Assembly (NCBI RefSeq): GCF_002205895.1
Contig: NZ_NJDE01000012.1
Location: 1-64,000, forward strand
Direction: 5' to 3'
From: Saccharibacillus sp. O23
GTDB lineage: Bacteria; Bacillota; Bacilli; Paenibacillales; Paenibacillaceae
Length of the DNA stretch: 64,000 bases
Made by a program: the position numbers and the translations under genes. The notes beneath the pieces were generated by a model. That model ran no database searches. It had not been told where the DNA came from and was given only the letters and a program-made list of their open reading frames with translations. Positions 44,920 to 52,771 of the stretch are shown here, piece after piece; the stretch's first letter is position 1, and each line of letters opens with the position of its first letter.

Positions 44920-45798
44920 TTACTCCATGCCGTTTCCGCGACGTTCCGATCCCCGTTCGACTTGTTCCGCGTAAGCTTGACCGGCCTGCTTGATCGCGAA
45001 ATGATGCTCGTATCGCAGATTGAACAGGCAGGAATACAGCACGTTCAGCACGTATTCGATCGCGATCTGAGAAGAGAACGTCGCGATCTTCTCCAGAGGG
45101 TCTTCGTTGACCGGCAGCCGAAACACGATATCGCACCGCTTCGCCACCTCGCCTTCGCCGTCGGCGGTGATCGCGATCAAATTTACCCCGTTCTCTCGCA
45201 TCGTCGCCGCATATTCCGCGAATCCCGGCTGACGTCCTCGATAAGTGATAAAGACTGCGCAGTCTTCGGCGGAAGCCTGATACGCGTACACGCCCTGCTC
45301 CTGCATCAGATTGCTGATCTGCACCGGACGATCGATCTTGAGCAGTTTGCCTTGAAAACTCAGCGCCCGGATCATCGAGTCGCCCGCCGCGAACAGATAG
45401 ACCCGGCGCGCCCTTTCAAGCATCGAAGCGGCCGCATTCAACGATGTTCCGTCCAGCAGCAGTTCCGCTTCCCTCACGGTAGACCGCGTCAAATCCGCGA
45501 TGTTTCTCGCGATTTCTTCCGCGCTTTGCTTCATGCCGAACGGCAGGTTCGCGTCGACCTCGCCCGTATCCGCGGCGCGCTCCAATTCCGAAGCCAGCAC
45601 GATCTTGAACTCGCGGAAGCCGCCGACGCCGAGCTTCCGGCACAGCCGCACGATCGTCGGGTTCGACGAATACGCCGCTTCGGCCAACTGCCCGATCGTC
45701 ATCCCCAATATCTCTTCGCGGCGCTCCAACACGCAGCGGGCGATTTCTTGTTCGGCGGCGGAGAATCCTTCGGCCCGGCTTAATTTTTCGAGCAGCAT
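44920..45798 (-). CDS. MurR/RpiR-family transcriptional regulator
   Basis: The ATG at 45798 behind AGAGGAAGG gives 292 residues. The N-terminal RpiR helix-turn-helix (FSAAEQEIARCVLERREEI, MTIGQLAEAAYSSNPTIVRLCRKLG) is followed by a SIS sugar-phosphate-binding domain (RRVYLFAAGDSMIRALSFQGKL, DCAVFITYRGRQPGFAEYA, LIAITADGEGEVAKRC). Such regulators sense phosphosugars. No sugar gene adjoins it, so its regulon is unknown. Its leader contains a strong intrinsic terminator between promoter and start codon, which implies attenuation. Confidence 0.92.
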   Translation of the reverse strand: MLLEKLSRAEGFSAAEQEIARCVLERREEILGMTIGQLAEAAYSSNPTIVRLCRKLGVGGFREFKIVLASELERAADTGEVDANLPFGMKQSAEEIARNIADLTRSTVREAELLLDGTSLNAAASMLERARRVYLFAAGDSMIRALSFQGKLLKIDRPVQISNLMQEQGVYAYQASAEDCAVFITYRGRQPGFAEYAATMRENGVNLIAITADGEGEVAKRCDIVFRLPVNEDPLEKIATFSSQIAIEYVLNVLYSCLFNLRYEHHFAIKQAGQAYAEQVERGSERRGNGME

Positions 45799-45841
45799 GA
45801 CCTTCCTCTTTTCTGTATCGGATTCGAAACGGCAAACTCGC

Positions 45842-45963
45842 GAAAAAAAGCCGAAGAATCCGGCGTCCCGGACTCTGCGGCTTATCGTCGGCACCTGCCC
45901 GCTTATCGCTCTCGGGAATGTACCTGAAGTACGCCGATGCGGACGGCACGGCCGTTCCCGCGT
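45842..45963 (-). ncRNA. Attenuator-like structured leader of the rpiR-type gene
   Basis: The region starts at the predicted transcription start and ends in a terminator, AGCCGCAGAGTCCGG / CCGGATTCTTCGGCT plus TTTTTTT (45842-45882), 44 bases before the ATG at 45798. Upstream, the RNA can fold as a three-way junction: TCGGC/GCCGA closes GTAC-TTCAG-GTAC and CCCG-N11-CGGG. A GCGG upstream can pair with CCGC in the terminator arm as an antiterminator. This is the architecture of a riboswitch or attenuator; no known class is recognised. Confidence 0.55.
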
Positions 45964-45969
45964 ACTTCG

Positions 45970-45998
45970 ATTATAATGTGCGGCGCTTGCGCCTACAA
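45970..45998 (-). promoter_or_regulatory. Promoter of the rpiR-type gene
   Basis: On the minus strand TTGTAG, 17 bp, TATAAT. Transcription should begin near 45963, giving a leader of about 165 nt before the ATG at 45798. Confidence 0.75.
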
Positions 45999-46044
45999 TC
46001 GGCAGCGACCGTCTATAATGGCTTTACTGCCGGATCGCGAACGC

Positions 46045-46677
46045 TCAGTTCGCCAGAACCGAAGCCAGCGAAGTTTCGATGATCTCATTGAACGTGCCCG
46101 CGAATTCGCTTTCCGGGATCGTCACGCGGAACACGTAAGCGTCTCCTTTCGGCGAAGCCCAAACGATGTAGTTATGCGTCGTGTTGTTCTTGTCGCTGAC
46201 TTGCAGGAAGAGCTTAGCCTTATACATCGGGCTTTCGAACAACTGGTCGCCGATGTAACTGTTGGCTTTGCCGTACTTTTTCAATTCGGATTTGCCCTGC
46301 TTGCGCAGCTTCTCCAGATTGTATCCGGCAGGCAGCTTCTCGATCGTCGTATTGTAAGACGGGTACTTCGTCAAATACAGCTTGTTCTTGGCGGCGCTGA
46401 ACGTATATCCGTCCGCCACGTACAGCGAGTAACCTTTGCCCTGCTTCAAAGTCGCTTTGCGCATCGTCTCTTTGCCTTTGACCATGACGGAAAATTTCTG
46501 CGTCGCCGGACGCGAAGCGCTTGCGCTCGATGCGGCGATCGCTTTCGCGGAAACCGGGGCGGATACTTCGGCAGCCTGCGCGTTCGAGGCGAACGATCCG
46601 GTTCCGGCAGCGCCGAGCGGCAGCGCGAGCGAAGCGGCGACGGTCCAGACAGCTATACGTTTAATCGATTTTTTCAT
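46045..46677 (-). CDS. Secreted protein of unknown function
   Basis: The 210-residue protein has a clear signal peptide (MKKSIKRIAVWTVAASLALPLG, likely cut after NAQA). A short Ala/Ser-rich linker and a compact beta-rich domain of about 140 residues follow (KFSVMVKGKETMRKATLKQG, YTFSAAKNKLYLTKYP, HNYIVWASPKGDAYVFRVTIP). It looks like a small extracellular domain that binds something rather than an enzyme; no family is recognised. The ATG follows AAGGAGGA. It is divergent from a Gfo/Idh oxidoreductase. Confidence 0.82.
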   Translation of the reverse strand: MKKSIKRIAVWTVAASLALPLGAAGTGSFASNAQAAEVSAPVSAKAIAASSASASRPATQKFSVMVKGKETMRKATLKQGKGYSLYVADGYTFSAAKNKLYLTKYPSYNTTIEKLPAGYNLEKLRKQGKSELKKYGKANSYIGDQLFESPMYKAKLFLQVSDKNNTTHNYIVWASPKGDAYVFRVTIPESEFAGTFNEIIETSLASVLAN

Positions 46678-46813
46678 GATAGAAGATTCCTCCTTGGATG
46701 TGGGGTTCAGGAAAGAAAAACTCGGGGCTTTTCTGTTCCTTGTACGACATTAGACGGAGGCATCGGCGAAAGTATGACAGTTTGAACGAAATTTTTAACG
46801 AAAAGAGGAATTC

Positions 46814-47824
46814 ATGATGAAAATCGGAGTAGCGGGCAGCGGAATGATCGTACGGATCGCGCTGGAGGCGATGGCGGAAATCGAAGAAATCGCCGTTGCG
46901 GCGATCTGCGTGCGCGAGCAAAGTCTCGAAATCGGACAACGCCTGGCGGAGCGGCACGGCATCCCTCAAGTCTATACGGATTACGAAACGATGCTGCGAG
47001 ACCCCGAAGTCGAATTCGTGTATATCGGTATCGTGAACAGCCTGCACTATGATTATGCCAAACGGGCGCTGCAAGCGGGCAAACACGCGATCGTCGAAAA
47101 ACCGTTCACCTCGACGTTCGAAGAAGCGCAAGAGCTGCTGATATCGGCGGAAGCGTCGCGATCGTATTTGTTCGAAGCGATCGTCACGCCGTATTCGCCG
47201 CACTACAAGCAGGTCCGCGAACTGCTGCCGGAAATCGGACCGATTCGTCTCATGCAGAGCAACTTCTCCAAGCGCTCCAGCCGGTACGGCGATTATTTGA
47301 ACGGCCGCATCCTTCCGGCTTTCGATCCGGCGCTGGCTGGCGGAGCCTTATACGACCTGAACGTCTATCATCTGCATATGGCGCTCGGTTTGTTCGGCCG
47401 TCCGAACGAAGCCCGTTATATCGGCAATATCGGCCCGAACGGCATCGATACTTCCGGCGTGCTGACGCTCTCTTACGACGGCTTCGCGGCCTGCTGCTGC
47501 GCGGCCAAAGACTCCGACGGCGAGTGTTTCACGTTGATTCAAGGCGAAGCCGGCAGTATCCGCATCGACGGCCCGCCCAATCTGTGCAGCCCCGTTACGC
47601 TGAAGACGCGCGAACGCGAAGAGACGTTTACGTTCGAAGCGCCGGACAACCATATGACGGAAGAATTCCGCTCGTTCGCCCGAATGTACCGGAACGGCGA
47701 CCGGACGCGCAGTCTGGAAGCGCTCCGACATTCGGTCTCGGTGATGGAGATCGCGACGAACGTTCGGCGCGCGGCCGGCATCGAATTCCCGGCGGATCGC
47801 CGCCAAGCCGAGTCTACGGAATAA
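46814..47824 (+). CDS. Gfo/Idh/MocA-family oxidoreductase
   Basis: The 336-residue protein has the Rossmann start (KIGVAGSGMIVRIALEAM, residues 3-20) and the EKP motif (HAIVEKPFTSTFEEAQ, about residue 95). The C-terminal domain (AGGALYDLNVYHLHMALGLFG) holds the usual conserved positions. It should oxidise or reduce a sugar derivative with NAD(P). It is a different branch from the enzyme at 6.0-7.1 kb. CCC in CCCAAKDSDGE is a curious triple cysteine. It is monocistronic and ends before a bidirectional terminator. Confidence 0.9.
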   Translation: MMKIGVAGSGMIVRIALEAMAEIEEIAVAAICVREQSLEIGQRLAERHGIPQVYTDYETMLRDPEVEFVYIGIVNSLHYDYAKRALQAGKHAIVEKPFTSTFEEAQELLISAEASRSYLFEAIVTPYSPHYKQVRELLPEIGPIRLMQSNFSKRSSRYGDYLNGRILPAFDPALAGGALYDLNVYHLHMALGLFGRPNEARYIGNIGPNGIDTSGVLTLSYDGFAACCCAAKDSDGECFTLIQGEAGSIRIDGPPNLCSPVTLKTREREETFTFEAPDNHMTEEFRSFARMYRNGDRTRSLEALRHSVSVMEIATNVRRAAGIEFPADRRQAESTE

Positions 47825-47937
47825 CCCGTACGCTTCGAAAAACCGCTCCCCGCTGAGCTGCGCTCGAGCCGGATACGCGGTCGTTTAACGCTCTGCCGGG
47901 CGCCAAGCAGCGGAATTTCGTCCGAAAACGAAACGAC

Positions 47938-47978
47938 AAGAAGCCGACACCGTGTCTAGCGGTGTCGGCTTTTCTCTT
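47938..47978. terminator. Bidirectional terminator between the Gfo/Idh and hxlR-type genes
   Basis: AAGCCGACACCG pairs with CGGTGTCGGCTT around a short loop. TTTTCTC follows on the plus strand and CTTGTCG on the minus strand. Confidence 0.85.
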
Positions 47979-48041
47979 AGGCCGTCATGAAGCTTCGCGG
48001 CTCCGATCTGCCGGTTCGAGGACGGTCGGGCAGCGGCCGGA

Positions 48042-48404
48042 TCAGCGGTTCAAGATGCTGTCTTCCAACATCGATTCTTTGTCTCCGTATTTGCGTTCGA
48101 TATGCACCATCCCCCAATTGCACAGCGCATCCAAAATGCTTTGCAGGCTCCAACCGTATTCGGACAGCTCGTATTCGACTTTGGGCGGAACTTGATTATA
48201 GGTGATCCGATTGATGATGCCGTCTTCTTCCAGTTCCCGAAGCTGTTGGGTCAACATTTTCTGCGTGATGCTCGGCATCAAGCGCTTCAGTTCGCTGGTT
48301 CTTTTTTTGCCGTGGGTCAAGTGGCATAAAATTACGCACTTCCATTTGCCGCCGATGACTTCAAGCGTCGCTTCCACGGAAATATTGTATTTTTTCTCGG
48401 CCAT
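48042..48404 (-). CDS. ytcD: HxlR-family transcriptional regulator (YtcD-like)
   Basis: The ATG at 48404 behind AAGGAGC gives 120 residues. The MarR-like winged helix of HxlR proteins is complete (LEVIGGKWKCVILCHLTHG, RTSELKRLMPSITQKMLTQQL, LEEDGIINRITY, PPKVEYELSEYG). It has one Cys near the fold's start (VILCHL) that could sense electrophiles, as in related regulators. It is divergent from an MFS exporter and an aldo/keto reductase, the arrangement of ytcD-ytbD-ytbE in Bacillus subtilis. It probably represses that operon. Confidence 0.88.
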   Translation of the reverse strand: MAEKKYNISVEATLEVIGGKWKCVILCHLTHGKKRTSELKRLMPSITQKMLTQQLRELEEDGIINRITYNQVPPKVEYELSEYGWSLQSILDALCNWGMVHIERKYGDKESMLEDSILNR

Positions 48405-48449
48405 GATTGCTCGCTCCTTGCCGCCGCCGCGCATGATTAGGATATATAG

Positions 48450-48488
48450 GCACTAAAAAGTACCTACAGCACTAAAAAGTACGTACTG
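48450..48488. promoter_or_regulatory. Probable HxlR operator: two 18-bp direct repeats
   Basis: GCACTAAAAAGTACCTAC (48450-48467) and GCACTAAAAAGTACGTAC (48469-48486) differ at one base and are 19 bp apart start to start. Each contains GTAC symmetry. They lie 45 bp before the hxlR-type start and about 115 bp before the MFS gene, a natural shared operator. Confidence 0.8.
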
Positions 48489-48601
48489 TTCATTTGAATC
48501 CTTCTCCTCCATACTAACATCACCGGCCGGAACTTACCACCGCTCGACCCGATCTAATCGAAGGCTCCCGACAGCGGGAGCGAACAGGAGTGATTCACGT
48601 T

Positions 48602-49813
48602 ATGGCTTTATCCGCAAAAAGAAGCATGTTCGCGCTGCTGGCGCTCGCCGTCAGCGCGTTCGCGATCGGCACCACGGAATTTATCAGCGTCGGTCTGCTG
48701 CCGTTGATCGCCGCCGATCTGGACATTCCGGTCTCCCTCGCCGGGTTGACCGTTACCGTATACGCGCTCGGCGTCGCCGTAGGCGCTCCGGTGCTGACTT
48801 CGCTGTTTTCCGGCGTCGCGCGCAAAAAGCTGCTGCTCGGCATCATGGTCGCTTTCGTGATCGGCAACGCGCTTGCGGCGGTCTCGAACGGACTGACCTT
48901 GCTGCTGATCGCCCGGGTGCTGTCCGCCTTCGCGCACGGCGTCTTCATGTCGATCGGTTCGACGATCGCCGCGGACCTCGTACCGGAGAACCGACGGGCC
49001 GGCGCGGTATCGATCATGTTCTCGGGCCTTACGGTCGCGACCGTGACCGGCGTACCGCTCGGCACGTTCATCGGTCAGCAGTTCGGCTGGCGCGCCGCGT
49101 TCGCCGCGATCGTGATCGTCGGGATCGTCGCGTTGATCGCCAATCTGATTCTGGTCCCGTCTTCGGGACTTCGCGGCGGCACCCGCACGCCGGTACGCGA
49201 ACAGCTTAAGCTGGCACGAAACGGGCGGCTGCTGCTGGCGCTGCTGATCACCGCGCTCGGATACGGCGGAACGTTCGCCGTGTTCACTTATCTCTCGCCG
49301 CTGCTTACCGGCATAACCGGATTCGATGAATCCGTCACCGCGCTTCTGCTGCTGCTCTACGGCGTGTTTATCGCCGTCGGCAACTTGATCGGAGGCCGCG
49401 CCGCCAACCGCGATCCGCTTCGGGCGCTGCGCATCATGTTCGCCGTGCAGGCCGCGATCCTGATCGCCTTGTACTTCGCCGCTCCGTTCAAGGCCGCCGG
49501 CTTGATCGCCGTTCTGGCTATGGGATTATTCGCGTTCATGAACGTGCCGGGACTTCAAGTTCATGCCGTGAATCTGGCCGAACGGTTGGCGCCGCGCGCC
49601 GTGGATGTCGCTTCGGCGCTGAACATCGCCGCGTTCAACGCCGGCATCGCGCTCGGCGCTTATATCGGCGGAATCGCCGCCGCGCGCGGCGCTCTGCTGC
49701 ACACCGCTTGGATCGGCGGCGGCATGGTGGCGCTGGCCGCGTTATTGACGGGTCTGGCGATCCGTTTGGAACGCCGGGCGAATGTCGGTCATGACCGCAA
49801 ACATGCCGCTTGA
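48602..49813 (+). CDS. ytbD: MFS exporter, DHA1/AraJ type (YtbD-like)
   Basis: The ATG at 48602, 11 bp after AGGAG, gives 403 residues with twelve membrane helices. It has the sugar-efflux-type N-terminus FAIGTTEFISVGLLPLIAADL and the motif A region SGVARKKLLLG. The motif C-like segment SGLTVATVTGVPLGTFIG and the long central loop (LVPSSGLRGGTRTPVREQL) fit AraJ/YdhP-family drug or sugar exporters. It lies 48 bp before the aldo/keto reductase gene, and both are divergent from the HxlR regulator. It should export a toxic compound whose presence derepresses the operon (inference). Confidence 0.9.
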   Translation: MALSAKRSMFALLALAVSAFAIGTTEFISVGLLPLIAADLDIPVSLAGLTVTVYALGVAVGAPVLTSLFSGVARKKLLLGIMVAFVIGNALAAVSNGLTLLLIARVLSAFAHGVFMSIGSTIAADLVPENRRAGAVSIMFSGLTVATVTGVPLGTFIGQQFGWRAAFAAIVIVGIVALIANLILVPSSGLRGGTRTPVREQLKLARNGRLLLALLITALGYGGTFAVFTYLSPLLTGITGFDESVTALLLLLYGVFIAVGNLIGGRAANRDPLRALRIMFAVQAAILIALYFAAPFKAAGLIAVLAMGLFAFMNVPGLQVHAVNLAERLAPRAVDVASALNIAAFNAGIALGAYIGGIAAARGALLHTAWIGGGMVALAALLTGLAIRLERRANVGHDRKHAA

Positions 49814-49861
49814 CGGCTTGGACTCAACTTCAGCTTTTATTATTATTCAGGAGGTCTTTTC

Positions 49862-50728
49862 ATGAACACATTCTCTTCCCCTCGCGTCCCTCTTCACCTC
49901 GACGACCGTATTTCGCTGGCTTCGGGCATCGGCATGCCGCCGCTCGGACTCGGCGTATTCAAAGTCGAAGACGGCCAAGAATTGGTCGATGCCGTCAAAA
50001 GCGCGATCCGGCTCGGCTACCGCAGCATCGATACGGCATCCGTTTACGGCAACGAAGCCGGAGTCGGACGCGGCATCCGCGAAGCGCTGGCCGAGAACGG
50101 ACTGCGCCGCGAATATCTTTTCGTAACCTCGAAAGTCTGGAACTCCGATCTCGGCTACGAAGAGACGCTGGCCGCTTACGAGAAAAGTCTGGAACTGCTG
50201 GGTCTCGACTATCTCGATCTCTACCTGATCCACTGGCCGGTCGACGGCAAATATGCCGAAGCTTGGCGAGCGCTGGAAGAGCTGTACCGCGCCGGCCGCG
50301 TCAAAGCGATCGGCGTCAGCAACTTCCACGTGCATCATCTGGAGACTCTGATGAACCGGGCGGAAATCGTGCCGATGGTGAATCAAATCGAATTCCATCC
50401 GATGTTGAGTCAACCGGAACTGCGGGACTTCGCGCGCAAACACGGCATCGTGTTGGAAGCTTGGTCGCCGCTGATGCAAGGCGGCCTGTTCGAAGAACCG
50501 CTGCTGCTGGAGCTTGCGGCTTCTTACCGGCGGACGGTTGCTCAGATCGTACTGCGCTGGGATCTTCAGCACCGCGTGATCACGATTCCCAAATCGATCC
50601 GCGAGGCGCGGATCGCCGAGAACGCCAACGTATTCGATTTCGAACTGACGGAAGAAGACATGCGGCGGATCGATGCGCTGAACGTCAACCGCCGCGTCGG
50701 TCCGGACCCGGACTCTTTCGATTTCTGA
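49862..50728 (+). CDS. ytbE: Aldo/keto reductase (YtbE-like)
   Basis: The 288-residue enzyme starts at an ATG behind CAGGAGG. AKR motifs are complete: SIDTASVYGNEAGVG (Asp and Tyr), VTSKVWN (Lys), DLYLIHWPVDGKY (His), AIGVSNF and IPKSIREARIAEN for NADPH. It reduces aldehydes or ketones. It is a paralogue of the reductase at 9.95 kb, but here it is tied to an exporter under an HxlR regulator rather than to MerR. The operon ends with a terminator after it. Confidence 0.93.
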   Translation: MNTFSSPRVPLHLDDRISLASGIGMPPLGLGVFKVEDGQELVDAVKSAIRLGYRSIDTASVYGNEAGVGRGIREALAENGLRREYLFVTSKVWNSDLGYEETLAAYEKSLELLGLDYLDLYLIHWPVDGKYAEAWRALEELYRAGRVKAIGVSNFHVHHLETLMNRAEIVPMVNQIEFHPMLSQPELRDFARKHGIVLEAWSPLMQGGLFEEPLLLELAASYRRTVAQIVLRWDLQHRVITIPKSIREARIAENANVFDFELTEEDMRRIDALNVNRRVGPDPDSFDF

Positions 50729-50739
50729 ATCTCGCTTTC

Positions 50740-50769
50740 GCGCCGCCGGCATCAGCCGGCGGCTTTTCG
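50740..50769 (+). terminator. Terminator of the ytbDE-like operon
   Basis: GCCGCCGGC, loop ATCA, GCCGGCGGC is followed by TTTTC, about 15 bases after the reductase stop. Confidence 0.88.
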
Positions 50770-50912
50770 AGTTGTTCCGACGGCTTTGCGAAAGATTCGG
50801 GCATTCTCCGTCCTTTCTTCTTCTCCGTACCGTCCTAGAAAATTGGTCGCTTCCTTGCAGCCAACAATAGGAGCTCCTTCCTATCCGTTCTTCTCTTTTT
50901 TTGTCGAAAAAC

Positions 50913-50920
50913 GCCGATAT
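50913..50920 (+). promoter_or_regulatory. Possible SigD -10 element before a chemoreceptor gene
   Basis: GCCGATAT is a perfect SigD -10. The expected TAAA at -35 is not present, so the call is tentative. It lies about 80 bases before the chemoreceptor start, where a motility-sigma promoter would make sense. Confidence 0.4.
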
Positions 50921-51001
50921 TTTAGATAACAAACAGCGAGCCGGCTGGAAAACACCCTAACTTAGAGGCCGCTTACCTTATAAAGATGGAGAGTGAATGG
51001 G

Positions 51002-52714
51002 ATGAGCCTGTTCCGCAATTTTAAACTTCGTTCCAAATTGTTGATTTTGAACACGACGGCAGTCGTCTTTCTTCTGCTGATCGGAACGGTAAGCTATGTT
51101 TACGTGAACGACATGGCGGCCAATTCCAAAACGATGTACGAAGAAAGCTTGATCAAAGTCAAATCGATCAATCAGGTAATGACCAATTTCAACAGCATTA
51201 TGAACGATATGCTGCAGCTTATGCTTAATACGGACGCCAACACGAACGCCGAGCTCAAACAGCATTTCGAAGACACTTTCGCCGCAAACTCCAAGATTAT
51301 TAAGGGCTACGGCGAATTCCATTTAAGTACGGAAGAGCAAGCCGTTTACGACAACATTACCGCCGGAAGAAAAGATCTCCGCGCTCTGGAAGACAAGGTA
51401 GCCACGCTCGCGATGCAAAACAAAAACGAAGAAGCGTATCGAGTCTATCTGAGCGAACTCGAACCGACCAAGATCAAAATCGAAGGCTTCTATATGCAGC
51501 TCAGCCAACTGGCCGAGGATGCGGCGAAACAAAGCAATATCGAAAACAACCAAGCCAGCCAAGTATCCAAAATCGTCAGTATCGTCAGCGTCGCGGCGGC
51601 GATTCTGCTGCTGGCCCTGCTCTCGGCGCTTATCACCCGTTCGATTACCCGTCCGACCCGCGAGCTTCAAGAACTGATGAAATTGGCCGCGGAAGGCGAT
51701 TTCAGCTCCAAAGGCACCAATGTATCCAAAGACGAAACGGGAATGCTGACCGCTTCTTATAACGCCATGGTCGGTTCGCTCAGTACCTTGGTCAAACAAA
51801 TCTCCGAGAATGCCGTCACGCTCGCCGCAAGTTCCGAGGAGCTTCAGGCCAGTTCCGAACAAAGCGCTCAGGCGACCGAACACATCTCCACGCAGATTCA
51901 GGAGATCAGCGAAGGTTCCGAGTCGCAAGCGCGCGGTTCGGTAGAAATGAACCGCACGATGCAAGAAATGAACGTCGGCATCCAACGCATCGCCGAGTCC
52001 GCGACCGAACTGGCCGTTGAGTCCCAACAATCGGAAGCCAGCGTCAAAAAAGGCCATGCCAAACTCGAAGAAGCGATTCGGGAAATGGAACAAATCCACT
52101 TCTCGATCGGCGCCTTGTCCGAAGTCGTGACTTCGCTGAACGAAAAATCGGCCAGCATCGGCCAAATTACGGATACGATCAAAGCGATCGCCGATCAGAC
52201 CAGCCTGCTGTCGCTGAACGCCGCGATCGAAGCCGCTCGCGCCGGAGAAGAAGGGCGCGGATTCGCGGTCGTCGCCGCCGAAGTCAAAAAGTTGGCGGAA
52301 CAAACGCAAGAATCGTCTTCGAACGTATCGAGCCTGATCGGCCAGATTCAGAGCGAAACGCAGGTGGCTTTCCGCAGCATGGAAGTCAGCCGCAGCCAAG
52401 CGGAGAACGGCCGGACCGTCATGAGCGACGTCTCCCGCGTCTTCGACGGCATTATGGAGAGCGCGCGCAATTTGTCGGTGCAGCTGCACGAAGTCTCGGC
52501 CGTTACCGAAGAAATGTCCGCGAGTTCCGAACAAGTACTGGCGACGGTCGAATCGTCGGCCGCGATCGCCAGCAGTTCCAAAGACATGACGCAGAGCGTG
52601 GCCGCCGCGACGGAAGAACAATTGGCTTCCGTGCAGGAAGTCACCGGCTCCGCTTCCTACCTGAGCAAACTGGCTCAAGACCTGCAAACGTCGATCGAAC
52701 GCTTCAAGATCTGA
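51002..52714 (+). CDS. Transmembrane methyl-accepting chemotaxis protein with four-helix-bundle sensor
   Basis: The ATG at 51002, 8 bp after GGAGAG, gives 570 residues. A membrane helix ([20 protein letters not shown]), an extracellular helical sensor of about 145 residues of the 4HB_MCP kind, and a second helix ([21 protein letters not shown]) come first. HAMP ([20 protein letters not shown]) and a signalling hairpin with tip [21 protein letters not shown] follow. It relays an external signal to CheA. It is monocistronic with its own upstream region. Confidence 0.94.
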   Translation: MSLFRNFKLRSKLLILNTTAVVFLLLIGTVSYVYVNDMAANSKTMYEESLIKVKSINQVMTNFNSIMNDMLQLMLNTDANTNAELKQHFEDTFAANSKIIKGYGEFHLSTEEQAVYDNITAGRKDLRALEDKVATLAMQNKNEEAYRVYLSELEPTKIKIEGFYMQLSQLAEDAAKQSNIENNQASQVSKIVSIVSVAAAILLLALLSALITRSITRPTRELQELMKLAAEGDFSSKGTNVSKDETGMLTASYNAMVGSLSTLVKQISENAVTLAASSEELQASSEQSAQATEHISTQIQEISEGSESQARGSVEMNRTMQEMNVGIQRIAESATELAVESQQSEASVKKGHAKLEEAIREMEQIHFSIGALSEVVTSLNEKSASIGQITDTIKAIADQTSLLSLNAAIEAARAGEEGRGFAVVAAEVKKLAEQTQESSSNVSSLIGQIQSETQVAFRSMEVSRSQAENGRTVMSDVSRVFDGIMESARNLSVQLHEVSAVTEEMSASSEQVLATVESSAAIASSSKDMTQSVAAATEEQLASVQEVTGSASYLSKLAQDLQTSIERFKI

Positions 52715-52733
52715 GCATCGAGCATGGCGCAAA

Positions 52734-52771
52734 AGAAAAAGGACGACGCGATTACGCGTCGTCCTTTTTGC
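52734..52771. terminator. Bidirectional terminator overlapping the SNF2 helicase stop codon
   Basis: AAAAAGGACGACGCG, loop ATTA, CGCGTCGTCCTTTTT is a perfect 15-bp stem with T-runs on both strands. The stop codon of the minus-strand helicase (52752) lies in the loop, so its last codons form part of the stem. Confidence 0.92.
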
